A stretch of 64,000 bases of DNA from Deltaproteobacteria bacterium. GTDB taxonomy: Bacteria; Lernaellota; Lernaellaia; JACKCT01. The position numbers were made by a program, and so were the translations under genes. Under the pieces are notes generated by a model, which made no database searches, was not told the origin of the DNA, and was given only the letters and a program-made list of their open reading frames with translations. Positions 1 to 9,662 of the stretch are shown here, piece by piece; the first letter of the stretch is position 1; every line of letters starts with the position of its first letter. The stretch lies in assembly GCA_027493875.1 (NCBI GenBank), contig JAOSJX010000001.1:310001-374000 (forward strand), given 5' to 3'.

Positions 1-532
1 CGTCCACTTCGGTGTCCCAAACTTCTTCCAGGATCTCGCCGACGCGGGAGGCGCCGATGGTGTCGCCGTCAAAGGCGAAGCTGTTCCCCCAACGCACCGC
101 GAAATGCTCGGTTTTGTGGACGTTGGGCGCGATGACCGATTCCTCGAAATCGCCCAAGGCCGCCGCGGCGCCGTGAAGCACGGGCGCGTCACCGTAGCCC
201 GAGCCACGGCCCAGACGGGGCAGCACGCGCGCGATCTCGTCGCGCGCCGGCTCGGAAAGCGACGGCAAAACGATCAGCAGGTCCTTCAAAAACGCCGTGG
301 CGCAGGCAAACCGGTCCGTCGATTCGCTTTCGCGAAGATAGGCGGACGGAAGCGATTCCGGCTCGAAAAAAGCGTAGGCTTTGTAGACAAGCGCGGTTTC
401 GCCGTCGAGCAGGCCGAAATCCACGTCCTGGTCAATGGCCGCGGCGGACCGGTCGGGCGAGAGCTCGAGCGCCGCCGCCGGACCGGCGAATAAGATAAAC
501 GCGAGAAAAACGAAGCACATCGTACGAGTCAT
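1..532 (-). CDS. Secreted protein of unknown function, N-terminal part only
   Basis: The gene starts at 532 and runs off the left edge, leaving about 177 residues. Seen: a basic N-terminus, a hydrophobic core FVFLAFILFAG and an AAA-LE cleavage region near residue 21, so Sec-dependent export is likely. GGAG lies about 8 bases before the ATG and a good promoter lies upstream (642-669). The phrase TEHFAVRWGN at residues 141-150 resembles the opening of secreted metallopeptidase-like domains from delta-type bacteria, but any zinc motif would be beyond the edge, so no activity is assigned. The frame is open throughout, without the indels that affect most neighbours. Confidence 0.7.
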   Translation of the reverse strand, partial: MTRTMCFVFLAFILFAGPAAALELSPDRSAAAIDQDVDFGLLDGETALVYKAYAFFEPESLPSAYLRESESTDRFACATAFLKDLLIVLPSLSEPARDEIARVLPRLGRGSGYGDAPVLHGAAAALGDFEESVIAPNVHKTEHFAVRWGNSFAFDGDTIGASRVGEILEEVWDTEVD

Positions 533-641
533 CAGACAGTCTCCGGTTATCGTGGGCCGCGCGGTACCGCGGGATCGCGGAACGCGCGTCGAAACGAACG
601 GGGGTGGGCCGTTCCAAGCTCCCGGAATCCGGGGGCCGTGT

Positions 642-669
642 ATCATACTCGCCGCCCCTCCTTTGTCAA
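642..669 (-). promoter_or_regulatory. Sigma-70-type promoter for the leftward secreted-protein gene
   Basis: On the minus strand TTGACA (669-664) and TATGAT (647-642) are separated by 16 bases, close to consensus, and read toward the ATG at 532. The 533-750 spacer holds nothing else I can name; a lone TATGAT at 724-729 faces rnhB but lacks a convincing -35 box. Confidence 0.6.
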
Positions 670-750
670 ACGCGAAATATGGGAAAAGCCCCCGATCAAT
701 TCCCCAATTTCCCGGTCCTCTGATATGATGCGCGCCATCATCGGCGGACA

Positions 751-1412
751 TCATCGTGGACTCAAAAAAACATCGTCAATCCGACCTCTTCGGTCATCCT
801 CCGGATCGCGTCAGCCTTTTTTTTTGAGACGCGGCTGTGGAATGCCGGGTGTGTGACGGTGGCGGGCGTGGACGAGGCCGGCCGCGGGCCGCTCGCCGGG
901 CCGGTTGTCGCCGCGGCCGTCATTCTTCCGCATGACGTGGATTTTCCCGGCGTCAACGACTCCAAACTTTTGTCGGCCTCAGAGCGCGAGCGTCTCTTCG
1001 GAGTCATCGCCGATAACGCCCTCGCGGTCGCCGTGGCGAGCCGGCCCCCGCTCGGATCGACGAGCAAAACATCCTCGCGGCGACGAAGGACGCGATGGCC
1101 GAAGCCCTCGGTTTGCTGCCGATGCGGCCGGACCATGTCCTCGTTGACGGCAACCAGCGCCTTCCCATCCTCACCCCGCAGACGACGATCGTGAAGGGCG
1201 ACCGCCGATCGCTGTCGATCGCCGCCGCGAGCATCGTCGCGAAAGTGATGCGCGACTGGTACATGACGGCGATGCACAACCGCTGGCCGCTCTACAATTT
1301 CGCGCGCAACAAAGGATACGGAACGCAGGAGCATCGCGACGCCCTTGCGGCGTACGGGATCTGCCCCATTCATCGCCGGAGCTTCGCTCCCGTGGCGCGG
1401 GCGGCCTCTTGA
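751..1412 (+). CDS. rnhB: Ribonuclease HII (frame broken twice)
   Basis: Ribonuclease HII cuts the RNA strand of RNA-DNA hybrids and removes misincorporated ribonucleotides. Seen: an N-terminal leader with [11 protein letters not shown], then the signature [17 protein letters not shown] with the catalytic Asp and Glu, VNDSKLLS, a third acidic site in LVDGNQ, and [13 protein letters not shown] near the C-terminus. The GTG start at 751 is chosen because the DLFG leader is typical of the family. Frame breaks fall at a T9 run (806-814, one T too many) and around 1045-1055; homology continues across both. The stop overlaps the yraN start (TTGA), so the two are probably translationally coupled. The rnhB-yraN pairing is common in bacteria. 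Confidence 0.9.
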
Positions 1413-1831
1413 AAGATCTCCTCTGGCAAGCGATCTTCCCGCGGCGGCCCAAAAAACCGAAACACCTGCGCACCGGCGCCAAGGCGGAGCGACTGGCCGC
1501 GCGCTTTCTTCGGAAACAAGGCTTGCGTATCCTCAAACGGAATTTGAGACTGCGTTTCGGGGAGGTCGATTTGCTCGCGCGCGAGGGAGACATGTTGGTC
1601 GTGGTCGAGGTCAAGAGCCTCGACGATCCCGCGCCCGGCGTGTATCCCGAACAATCGCTGCGGCGCGATCAGCGTCGGCGTCTGGCGCGTGTCGGCCGGC
1701 GCATCGCCGAGCGTTACCGCCTGCGCGACGTGCCGCTGCGGTATGATCTCGTTACCGTGACGTTCCGGCCGGACGGCCCCGTCATCCGCCACCACCGCGA
1801 TGCGTTCGACGCCCGAGGGAACACGCGGTGA
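1409..1831 (+). CDS. yraN: UPF0102 family protein YraN, predicted endonuclease-like
   Basis: A 140-residue protein of the YraN/UPF0102 family, whose fold resembles restriction-endonuclease-like nucleases; its cellular role is not settled. Seen: the family core GAKAERLAARFLRKQG, then FGEVDLLAREGDMLVVVEVKS, carrying the E-D...E-x-K pattern of the nuclease fold, and a later basic stretch SLRRDQRRRLARVG. It starts at TTG within the rnhB stop (TTGA) and its own stop overlaps the next gene's GTG (GTGA), so translation of rnhB, yraN and the kinase is probably linked. The frame is intact and the length is normal for the family. Confidence 0.92.
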   Translation: MKDLLWQAIFPRRPKKPKHLRTGAKAERLAARFLRKQGLRILKRNLRLRFGEVDLLAREGDMLVVVEVKSLDDPAPGVYPEQSLRRDQRRRLARVGRRIAERYRLRDVPLRYDLVTVTFRPDGPVIRHHRDAFDARGNTR

Positions 1832-3278
1832 AAGGTCCGTCCCTCGGTCCGAAACGCATCCGGACGCGCCTGCTCGTCACGTATCTTCTCCTCACGGCCG
1901 GCATCTTCGGAACGATCAGCTACTTTTATTACTACGTCGCGCGCGACGCGCTCGACCGCGAAATGGGCCGACGCCTCGTGCTGGTCGCGCAAATCGCCGC
2001 GCGGTCGCTGGACGGCGGCGAGATCGCCGCGCTGCATCCGGGGACGAGAAAGCGTCGCCCACGAAACGCAGGTCCGCGTGCTGCAATCCCTGCTGAACGT
2101 CGGCGCCGCAAGCCGTATTTACATTTTCGACGCCGAAAGGCGGAGCATCGTGGACACGGAGCCGGGCACGCCGATCGGCACGGAATACTTCCGCCTCGCG
2201 CCGCACGCGCGGGAAATCCGCCTGGCCTTCGACGGCGTCCCCGGCGACGCCACCGTGTTCCGCGGCCTCGACGACCAGTGGTATAAATCGGCGTTCGCGC
2301 CGGTGAAGGAAGGAGACCGCGTGGTCGCCGTCGTCGGCGTCGAGGCGGGCGTCACGTTTTTCGACACGCTCCGCGTCATCCGCCGCAACCTCGTGTTGTT
2401 CGGCGTCATCGCCGCCGTGCTCATGATGGCCGCGAGTCTGCTGTTGGCCGTCGGCTTCGAACGCCCAATCGCCCGGCTCGTACAAAGCGCGCAGCGCCTG
2501 GCCGAAGGCGATCTGGTCACCCGGATCGAGTCCACGTCGCACGACGAGATCGGTTTTCTCGCCGAGGCGCTCGACGACGCGCGGTCGCGCATTGTCGAAC
2601 GCGACCGCAACCTCAAGATGCTGCAGCGCGGTATCGCCCACGAGGTGCGGAATCCTCTTGGCGGTATGCGCCTTTTTGCGATATTCTCAGCGAGGAGTTG
2701 GCCGACGAACCCGAAAAAGCGGCCCACGTGGAGAAAATCCGCCGGGAGGTGCTCGTCCTCGAACGCGTGGTGAACGAATTTCTCGAATTCACGCGGGATC
2801 TGCCGCTTGATCTGCAGCGCGTGGAGGTCGGAACGTTCATCCAGGACATCCTCGCGGGCTACATGGATCTCGCCGCGAAGGATGTGCAGATCGTCGTGAA
2901 CATCGCGCCGGAAGCGCGGACGGCCCAGATCGATCCCGACCTCGTCCGGCGCGCGTTGTACAACCTGATCAACAACGGCATCCAGGCGATGCCGAAGGCG
3001 GGCGCCTGCAAATCGACGTATTCCGCGACACCGAGAACGTTCACTTCATCGTCACGGACACCGGCATGGGCATCGCGCCCGACGCGATGGAGCACATGTT
3101 TACGCCGTTCTATACGACGAAAGACAAGGGAACCGGCCTGGGCCTGCCATTCGCGCGCAAGATCGCCGAACGGCACGGCGGCACGCTGGAACTCCTCAGT
3201 CAACTTAACGCGGGAACAACTGTGCGCCTCAGCATTCCGGGCGAACCGGAAGCGAAAGGAAGCCTGACGGATGAGTAG
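1828..3278 (+). CDS. Membrane sensor histidine kinase, partner of the NtrC-type regulator
   Basis: A two-component kinase of about 483 residues. Seen in order: a transmembrane segment (about 16-38, LLVTYLLLTAGIFGTISYF), a periplasmic sensor region to about residue 185, a second membrane helix (LVLFGVIAAVLMMAASLLL), a HAMP linker (FERPIARLVQSAQRLAEGDL), the HisKA phosphoacceptor HEVRNPLGGM, and the ATPase boxes NLINNGIQAM (N), DTGMGIAP (G1) and GTGLGLPFARKI (G2). This arrangement is typical of kinases feeding sigma-54 activators. Frame breaks occur near 2041-2047, 2668-2673 and 3000; every domain is present. Its end overlaps the regulator gene by 8 bases. The signal sensed is unknown. Confidence 0.9.
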
Positions 3279-4650
3279 GATCATCGTCATCGACGATAAC
3301 GACACGATGCGCGAGGGGATGGAAATGATCATCCGGCGCATGGGGCACGACGTTTCCGGCGCCAGCAGCGGTGCGCAAGGTCTGGAACTGTTCGGCGCCG
3401 GCGGCGTGGATCTCGTGCTGACCGACCTCAAAATGGAGGGCATGGACGGCATCGAGGTGGCCGAGCGCGTCCGCTCTGCGGAGCCCGACTGCCAGGTTCT
3501 TCTGATTACGGCCTTCGGAACCATCGAAACCGCGGTCGAGGCCATCAAGAAAGGCGCCTACGACTTCATCCAGAAACCGTTCTCCCAAGACGTTCTGAGG
3601 ATGAAGATCACGCAGGCGCTCGAATTCCGTCATCTCACGCAAGCGAAGGAGAAGCTCGAACAGGAAAACAAATACTTGCGGGAAGCGGAACGTGCCGAAT
3701 ACGCCATCGACCAGATGATCGGCGAATCCGAAGTCCTCAAGGATATCTTCAAGACCATCGAAAAGGTCGCGCTCGGCGATTCGACCGTGTTCATTCACGG
3801 CGAATCGGGCACCGGGAAGGAACTCATCGCGCGCGCCATTCACGAACAATCGCCGCGCAAGGAGCGGCCGTTCATCAAGGTCAACTGCTCGGCGCTGGCC
3901 GAAGGAATCATGGAATCCGAATTGTTCGGTCACGAAAAAGGCAGCTTCACCGGCGCCATCCGGCGCAAGCTCGGACGCTTCGAGCTGGCCGACGGCGGCA
4001 CCCTCTTCCTCGACGAGATCGGCGACATCAGCCCGATGATCCAGCTCAAACTCCTCCGGGTGATTCAGGAACGCGAGTTCGAACGCGTCGGCGGCCAACA
4101 AACGCTGACCGTGGACGTGCGCATCATTTGCGCGACCAATAAGGACCTTAAGGAGGAAGTGAGCCAGAGCCGCTTTCGCGAGGATCTTTATTACCGGTTG
4201 CACATCATTCCCATCGACGTGCCGCCGCTACGCGAACGCAAAGGCGACATCCCGTTGCTCGCGCAGCACTTCATGAAGAAATTGGCGACCCGCACGCGGA
4301 AGAACATCGCAAGCCTCAACGAAGACGCGCTCAGGGCGCTCGTCAATTATCCTTGGCCCGGAAATATCCGCGAACTGGAGAACGTCATCGAGCAAACGAT
4401 GGTGCTGTGCGACGCGGACCACATCCGCAAGGACGACCTTCCCAGCTTCGTCGTCAACGAGGAGCATCCGACCGCGCTGCGGGCGCAACTCGGCGAACGG
4501 CCGCTGACGGACATTCTGGAGGACATGGAACGGCGTCTCATCATCGAAGCCTATGAAAAGTCGGGCAAGGTCAAGACGGAAACGGCCAAACTGCTCGGCG
4601 TCAAAACGAGCGCCCTTTACTACAAACTGGAGAAATACGGTCTCCTTTAA
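3271..4650 (+). CDS. Sigma-54-dependent response regulator, NtrC family
   Basis: An intact 459-residue transcription activator. Seen: a receiver domain with DD at 8-9, phosphoacceptor Asp52 (VLTDLKM), Thr80 and Lys102; a linker helix 118-143; an AAA+ domain with Walker A GESGTGKE (177-184), the sigma-54-contact loop GSFTGA (224-229; GAFTGA in most members), Walker B LFLDEIGD and an arginine-finger region FREDLYYRL; and a C-terminal Fis-type helix-turn-helix (ETAKLLGVKTSALYYKLEKY). Known for the family: phosphorylation drives ATP-dependent opening of sigma-54 promoters. The overlapping kinase is the likely donor. The sigma-54-like site at 45147-45162 is a conceivable but unproven target. Confidence 0.96.
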   Translation: MSRIIVIDDNDTMREGMEMIIRRMGHDVSGASSGAQGLELFGAGGVDLVLTDLKMEGMDGIEVAERVRSAEPDCQVLLITAFGTIETAVEAIKKGAYDFIQKPFSQDVLRMKITQALEFRHLTQAKEKLEQENKYLREAERAEYAIDQMIGESEVLKDIFKTIEKVALGDSTVFIHGESGTGKELIARAIHEQSPRKERPFIKVNCSALAEGIMESELFGHEKGSFTGAIRRKLGRFELADGGTLFLDEIGDISPMIQLKLLRVIQEREFERVGGQQTLTVDVRIICATNKDLKEEVSQSRFREDLYYRLHIIPIDVPPLRERKGDIPLLAQHFMKKLATRTRKNIASLNEDALRALVNYPWPGNIRELENVIEQTMVLCDADHIRKDDLPSFVVNEEHPTALRAQLGERPLTDILEDMERRLIIEAYEKSGKVKTETAKLLGVKTSALYYKLEKYGLL

Positions 4651-4683
4651 GACCATGCGCCTCCCCGCCGCCCATCCGAGACG

Positions 4684-5764
4684 ATGCGACGGCGCCGCCG
4701 CGGGACGGCCCTTCGCGGCGGCGCTGATCGTCTCGCGCTGGCCGTCGCCGCGGGGCCGGTCTTCGGCAATACGTCCAATTTCCCGACCTCGCTGAAAATT
4801 CTCGACGCGCGCGTCCGCGGCGTGGACGACGATATCGCGCGCATGGACCGCGAACGCATGGAACTGCTCGGGCAGGTCCGGCGCCTGTCGGCGGACATCG
4901 AGGCCATTAAAGCAAGCGGCGACCCGAGTTTTCTGGAGCGGCGGCGCCTCCGAACGTCTGCTGGCGGAATCGCAGGAAGTCGGCCGGCGTCTCGAGCAGC
5001 TTGTCGCACAGATCGAGAAAAAGCGCGCGGAGCGCGAGACGCTGCGGAGCCGCGCGTTCGAAGCCTACTCGGCCGAAATGGAACGCGCGGCCGAGGCGAT
5101 CACCGCGACGAAAGACCGCGACGCGATCGTGCGCATGACGAAATATTTCATCGCGCTGCGCGACGCGCGCGAGACCTACCGGTCGTCCGACCGGCTCAAC
5201 GTGGACGAGGAGTTTCTGTCGGTCACCGCCGAACCCGACGACACCGCCGCGGATCTCGCGGCGAAGCTCGACTTGCTGAACAACCGTCTCGGGCGCGTCA
5301 ACGCGCTGATCAAAACCATCGACGGACAGATCGGCGCGTTGAAGCAGGATCTCGACCTGTCCAATCAGATGCGCAACCTCGTGAACGAATACAACCTGTT
5401 CGAGGATGGTGTCGTGTTTACGCCGGGTCCGCGCAGCGTGGATTCGGACCGCGAAAATGACGCCGGAGGACCGTCGGCGGGCGAAGGCGGCGCCGAACCG
5501 CTGCCGACCGAGGACATCGACCGCGCGGGCGTTCATATCTCGCCGATTGAAGGACTCGGCGCCGACCGCGGCGCGGAGTCGATGACCTTTTCCATCGAGG
5601 AAGAAATCGAGCGGCTGAAGAATCTGCGGACCTACATGGAGCAGGTCCGGCGCAAGCTTGCCGACCAGATCGACAAGATCCGCCGGGCCATCCGGGCGAA
5701 GGGCGGCGTCCCGACGGGATCGCTCGCGCCGGCGCCCGAACGACGAATGGAGGGTCGGACGTGA
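4684..5764 (+). CDS. Predicted exported coiled-coil protein
   Basis: Not recognised as a named family. About 360 residues: a basic N-terminus and a short hydrophobic stretch LALAVAAGPVFG that looks like a signal peptide, then long Leu/Glu/Arg-rich heptad regions (around MERMELLGQVRRLSADIEAI and later ERAAEAITATKD, KTIDGQIGALKQDLDL, EEEIERLKNLRTYMEQV) that predict coiled coil, separated by a Gly/Asp/Pro-rich loop. The frame breaks near 4945. The next gene starts inside this stop codon (GTGA), so this exported coiled-coil protein and the barrel protein are probably co-translated and may act together at the envelope. The start is uncertain: an ATG at 4654 in another frame is an alternative. Confidence 0.65.
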
Positions 5765-6834
5765 AACGACCACCCCTGGTTTTCGCCTTGCTGGCGGGGC
5801 TGTTGCTCTGCGGAGCGCCCCCGGCGGCCGGACAAAGTCCGAAGCGTTTTCAGAGTCTGGCGACCGTCCTGGCCGAGTACGACGACAACGTCTACAAGAC
5901 CGTCAGCGACGAGGAAAGCGATTTCCTGGCGCGTCTTTATTTCGACGCGCGGCTCGCGTACGCCGTGACGCCCCGTAACCGGCTCGACGCCGCTTACACG
6001 CTCGGCGCGAAAAAATTCGCCGAAAAAACCGATGAGGACACGCTCATCAATCAGCTCGCTCTTCGTTATTCGAACACCGGCATCACCAACACCTATCTCG
6101 GCGGCGAGACCACGCTGAAATTCCGCAACATCCGCGACGAGGAGGAGGACTACAACAAACTGATCGCCCGCGCGTTCGCCGGGCGGTACTTCGCGAAAGG
6201 CGTGAGCGGGGAAATTTTCGGTGCGTACACGCGCTTCGATTTCCGCACGTATGATTTCTACGACTATTGGACGCAGAGCTTCGGCGCCGAAGTGAAAAAG
6301 GCGTTCTCGCATGCCGCGAGCATGGGCTTCCATTACATATTCGAGGATAAGCACTTTCCGTTCCGCGCCTACGAAAACCTTCCGACCGCCGAAGGAGAGG
6401 TGTTTCTCCGCGAGACGTCCGAACTGCGCAACGACACGGCGCACGAAGTGGGATTCTTCGTCGCCGCGTCGTCCTTCGTGCTCGTGAATTTCGGCTACGA
6501 CCTGCTCATGAACGATTCGAATTCCTACGGCGACGTCTATTACAATCACCGGTTCCGGCTCGCCGTCTCCAAGGCCATCACCGACCGCCTGAACGCGCAC
6601 CTCTTTGCCATTGCGAATTTCCGCGACAGCTTCCAGAAGGTTCTCATCCCGCACAGCTTCTCGGTGGAGGAGGACGACGAGAATTTCAACCAACTCGTCG
6701 CGAAAACCGCGTACCGGATCACGGGCCGGTTCTGGCTGGAGGCTCGTTACAGCCGGTTCTGGAGCCAGTATTCCGTCCGGGACTTCAACTACACGAAAAA
6801 TACGTACGCGCTTGGGTTGTCCACGTCCTTCTGA
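5761..6834 (+). CDS. Outer-membrane beta-barrel protein
   Basis: An intact 357-residue protein. Seen: a signal peptide (LVFALLAGLLLCGAPPAAGQ, cleavage near residue 25), then alternating aromatic/polar stretches typical of transmembrane beta strands, such as EIFGAYTRFDFRTYDFYDYW and FWLEARYSRFWSQYS, and a C-terminal phenylalanine (GLSTSF), the usual BAM recognition residue. It resembles porin-like outer-membrane proteins found beside surface-polymer or secretion genes, but no channel substrate can be named. The GTG start overlaps the preceding stop. The clean frame and strong periodicity make the fold assignment firmer than any function. Confidence 0.78.
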   Translation: MKRPPLVFALLAGLLLCGAPPAAGQSPKRFQSLATVLAEYDDNVYKTVSDEESDFLARLYFDARLAYAVTPRNRLDAAYTLGAKKFAEKTDEDTLINQLALRYSNTGITNTYLGGETTLKFRNIRDEEEDYNKLIARAFAGRYFAKGVSGEIFGAYTRFDFRTYDFYDYWTQSFGAEVKKAFSHAASMGFHYIFEDKHFPFRAYENLPTAEGEVFLRETSELRNDTAHEVGFFVAASSFVLVNFGYDLLMNDSNSYGDVYYNHRFRLAVSKAITDRLNAHLFAIANFRDSFQKVLIPHSFSVEEDDENFNQLVAKTAYRITGRFWLEARYSRFWSQYSVRDFNYTKNTYALGLSTSF

Positions 6835-6911
6835 TCCGGCCGCGCGCCGCCGGCCTTGACAAATTGCCGACGCGGACCGAATGAGCGATACGGCCGATAT
6901 CCTACGACGCG

Positions 6912-8982
6912 GTGAAGGGCATGACGGAAGAGTTTGCCAACGACCATGGTTTTCTGCGCGGGCCCGGGTCCGTCCGGGTCGCCGGCTTCCTGATCGCCGC
7001 GGGGCCTCTGCTCCCGATCGGCCTTGCCGCCGCGATCCCCACCGCCGACCCGCCGGATGCCCCGCTCGGCCAATTCGCCGCCGCCATCGTGGCCGGAATC
7101 GTCGTTACCCTCGGAGGCTTCGTCTTACCCTTCCGTCCGAAGTGGGGCCGCACCTACGCGACGGCGGGACTGCTCCTCTGGTCCGCCTTGCTGATTCCCG
7201 GCATCGGACGTTCGCCGGCGCTCGCGCTGGGCGCGACCGTCGCCATGACGTTCACATTGTTCTCGATGTGGCGGGGAAACGCCGTCGTTTTACCCCGAAC
7301 CGCCGAGGGCGGCGGAATGGCGTCGGTGCTCGCGGCGTTGACGAAGTCGGCGGCCCCGGCCGCGCTGGCGTTTTGGGCTTTTTTTCGTTGACGGGTTTGG
7401 CCCGAACGTCGTTTGACGAGGCGGCGATCGGATCGGCGTTCCTCCTCGCGGGAACGCCGGCTTTCTTGGGAGCTCTGCGCGCGCGCCGCTGGAAACTTTT
7501 GCGTCTTCCGTCGGCGATGATCATGGTCGCCGCCGTGGGCGCGCTTGCGGCCGGCCGGGACGTCCCGTCCCGCCTTGTCTTCGGTGCGGTGTTCCCCGCC
7601 GCCGCGCTGCTCCTCGCGGTTCGCGGACACTCCGACGAGGAGCGCGGAGGCGTGCGCGATTGGTGGGAGCCCTTTCTCTCGAACCCGGTACGGCTCCTCG
7701 TCTCAACGTTTTTCGTGCTTTGCGTTGCCGGCTCGGCCGTCCTGGCCCTCCCCCGCGAGTTCGGCGACCGGGCGCAGCATCGGCGCCCTGGACGCGATGT
7801 TCACCGCGGTGAGCGCGGTGTGCGTAACCGGGCTGATCGTCCGCGACACGCCGGTCGATTTCTCGATCTTCGGCCAGGGCGTCATTCTGGCCCTGATTCA
7901 ACTCGGCGGCTTGGGGATCATGACGTTCTCCACCGCGGCGATCGCCGCCCTCGGCCGGCGTCTGAGCGTTCGGCACGAAGGCGCCGTCGCCGGGTTGCTG
8001 AGCAACCAACACCGGGGCGATCTATTTGCCGCGACGCGCTCGATCCTGCTCGTCACCGCGGTCGCCGAGGGTCTCGGATTTCTCCTCCTGGCCGGCCTTT
8101 TCGCCGCGCACGGCGATCCGGCCGGAGCCGCTCTATGGCGCGGATTGTTCACATCCGTTTCCGCGTTTTGCAACGCCGGATTTTCGCTCCAGTCCGACAG
8201 CCTGATCGGATTTAACTCGTCGCCCGCGATCGTCTATACGGTCGCCGCCCTGATCGTCGTTGGCGGTATTTCGCCGGTGACCATGGCGGCGATTCCGCGG
8301 CTGGCGCGGCGCGGTCAGGCGACGCTTCAAACCAAAATCATTCTGGCGGCGACAGGGGTTCTTCTGGCGGCCGGCCTCATGGTGATCCTCACGCTGGAAT
8401 GGCATCACGCGTTGCGCGGTTTCTCGGTCCCCGACCGCATCCATAACGCGGTGTTTCAGTCCGTGACGCCGCGCACCGCGGGGTTCAACACGCTCGATTT
8501 GACCGAATTTCGTCCGCTGACGTTGACGCTTCTGATGATCCTCATGGCGATCGGCGGGAGCCCCGGCGGCACGGCCGGCGGCATCAAGACGACCACCGCG
8601 GCGGTGATGTTCTTCGTCGTCGCCGCCGCGTTGCGCGGGCGTACCGAAGCCTCCGCGTTCGGCCGCCGGATCGCGCCGCAAGCCGTCTTCCGCACCGCCG
8701 CCGTCGCCATGTTCGGTCTGTTGGCCGTCGTGGCGGCGTTTTCGCGCTGCGTCTCACGCAGGATATTCCGCCGATGACGGCGCTGTTCGAGTGATTTCCG
8801 CCCTGGGCACGGTGGGGCTGTCGATCGGCGGGACGGCCCGGCTGGACGGCCTCGGGAAATGGATCATCGCCGGATGTATGTTTGCCGGCCGCGTCGGCCC
8901 GCTGACGCTGGCCCTTCTTCTTGCCGGAAACCGAAGCGCGCCGCTTTGGCAGCGGCCCGAGGAAGACGTTCAGACGGGTTGA
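6912..8982 (+). CDS. TrkH/KtrB-type potassium uptake pore with extra N-terminal membrane domain
   Basis: The membrane pore of a Trk/Ktr K+ uptake system, moving K+ (and probably Na+ or H+) inward. Seen: four selectivity-filter loops in order, CVTGL, CNAGF, TPRTAGFNT and LGTVGLS, each in its usual P-loop context, plus the glycine-rich gate IGGSPGGTAGGIKT. Ahead of the pore domain lie about 265 residues with several hydrophobic helices, more than the usual family N-terminus. Frame breaks lie near 7375-7385, 7770-7790 and 8745-8790. The start is unclear: GTG 6912 or ATG 6921, neither with a strong ribosome site. The TrkA-like gating gene follows after 18 bases. Confidence 0.9.
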
Positions 8983-9000
8983 GACGAAAGGAGCGAAGCG

Positions 9001-9660
9001 ATGGCAAAACAATTCCTCATCATCGGCCTCGGGCAGTTCGGCATATCGGTCGCCCGGTCCCTTGCGGAAAAAGGCGCGGAGATCCTGGCCGTCGACGCCG
9101 ACGCCGACCGCGTCCGCGTCGCCGCGGATCTGGTGGACGACGCCGTGGTCTTCGACGCCACGGACGAGCAGGCGTTGGCCCGCACCGCGCCCGACCGCCG
9201 GGACGCGTGCGTCTGCGCGATCGGCAGCGAATCGAAGGAAGCGTCCATCATCTGTTCCGCCCTGCTTCGCCAGCACGGCGCGAAACGGCTCATCGCCCGC
9301 GCCAGCGACCCGCTCCACGAACGAATTCTCCGTCTCGTCGGCGCGCACGAAATCGTCAACCCGGACCGGGAGTACGGCGAGCGGCTGGCCAACCGGCTGA
9401 TCTATCAGGGGGTGATCGGCGAAATGCCGCTCGGCGAGGATCTGGTTATCACGGAATTTTCGCTGCCCGACGCGTTCGTCGGACGGACGCTCATCGAGCT
9501 GGCCCTGCCCCGGCGTTTCAGCATCACCATCGTCGCCGTCCGCCGCGGCGAATCCAGGGTGATCCTCATGCCCGACCCGAACGCGCCGTTGGAGGCCGGC
9601 GACGTGCTCGTGGTGGTGTCGGCGCCGGGCGCGGTCGCCCGCTTGACGGAGAGGTATTAG
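9001..9660 (+). CDS. TrkA/KtrA-type potassium gating subunit (RCK protein)
   Basis: A 219-residue cytoplasmic regulator of the adjacent K+ pore. Seen: an RCK_N Rossmann fold beginning IIGLGQFGISVARSL (dinucleotide-binding GxGxxG variant) followed by an acidic residue at the end of strand 2 (VDADADR), and an RCK_C domain in the last 80 residues (GRTLIELALPRRFSITIVAV, ending LEAGDVLVVVSAP). One RCK pair matches the KtrA type rather than the duplicated E. coli TrkA. The ribosome site AAAGGAG precedes ATG 9001. The frame is intact. Family knowledge: ATP or NAD(H) binding to the RCK ring opens or closes the pore. Confidence 0.93.
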   Translation: MAKQFLIIGLGQFGISVARSLAEKGAEILAVDADADRVRVAADLVDDAVVFDATDEQALARTAPDRRDACVCAIGSESKEASIICSALLRQHGAKRLIARASDPLHERILRLVGAHEIVNPDREYGERLANRLIYQGVIGEMPLGEDLVITEFSLPDAFVGRTLIELALPRRFSITIVAVRRGESRVILMPDPNAPLEAGDVLVVVSAPGAVARLTERY

Positions 9661-9662
9661 CC

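Noticed and set aside
104..728. Overlapping plus-strand reading frames opposite the secreted-protein gene
   Set aside because: They are Arg-rich antisense shadows of a GC-rich gene with a clear signal peptide on the other strand.
8859..9662. N-terminal extension of the HAMP protein frame through the TrkA-like gene
   Set aside because: The extension is basic, low-complexity and overlaps two well-supported genes; membrane-protein sequence begins only at 9663.
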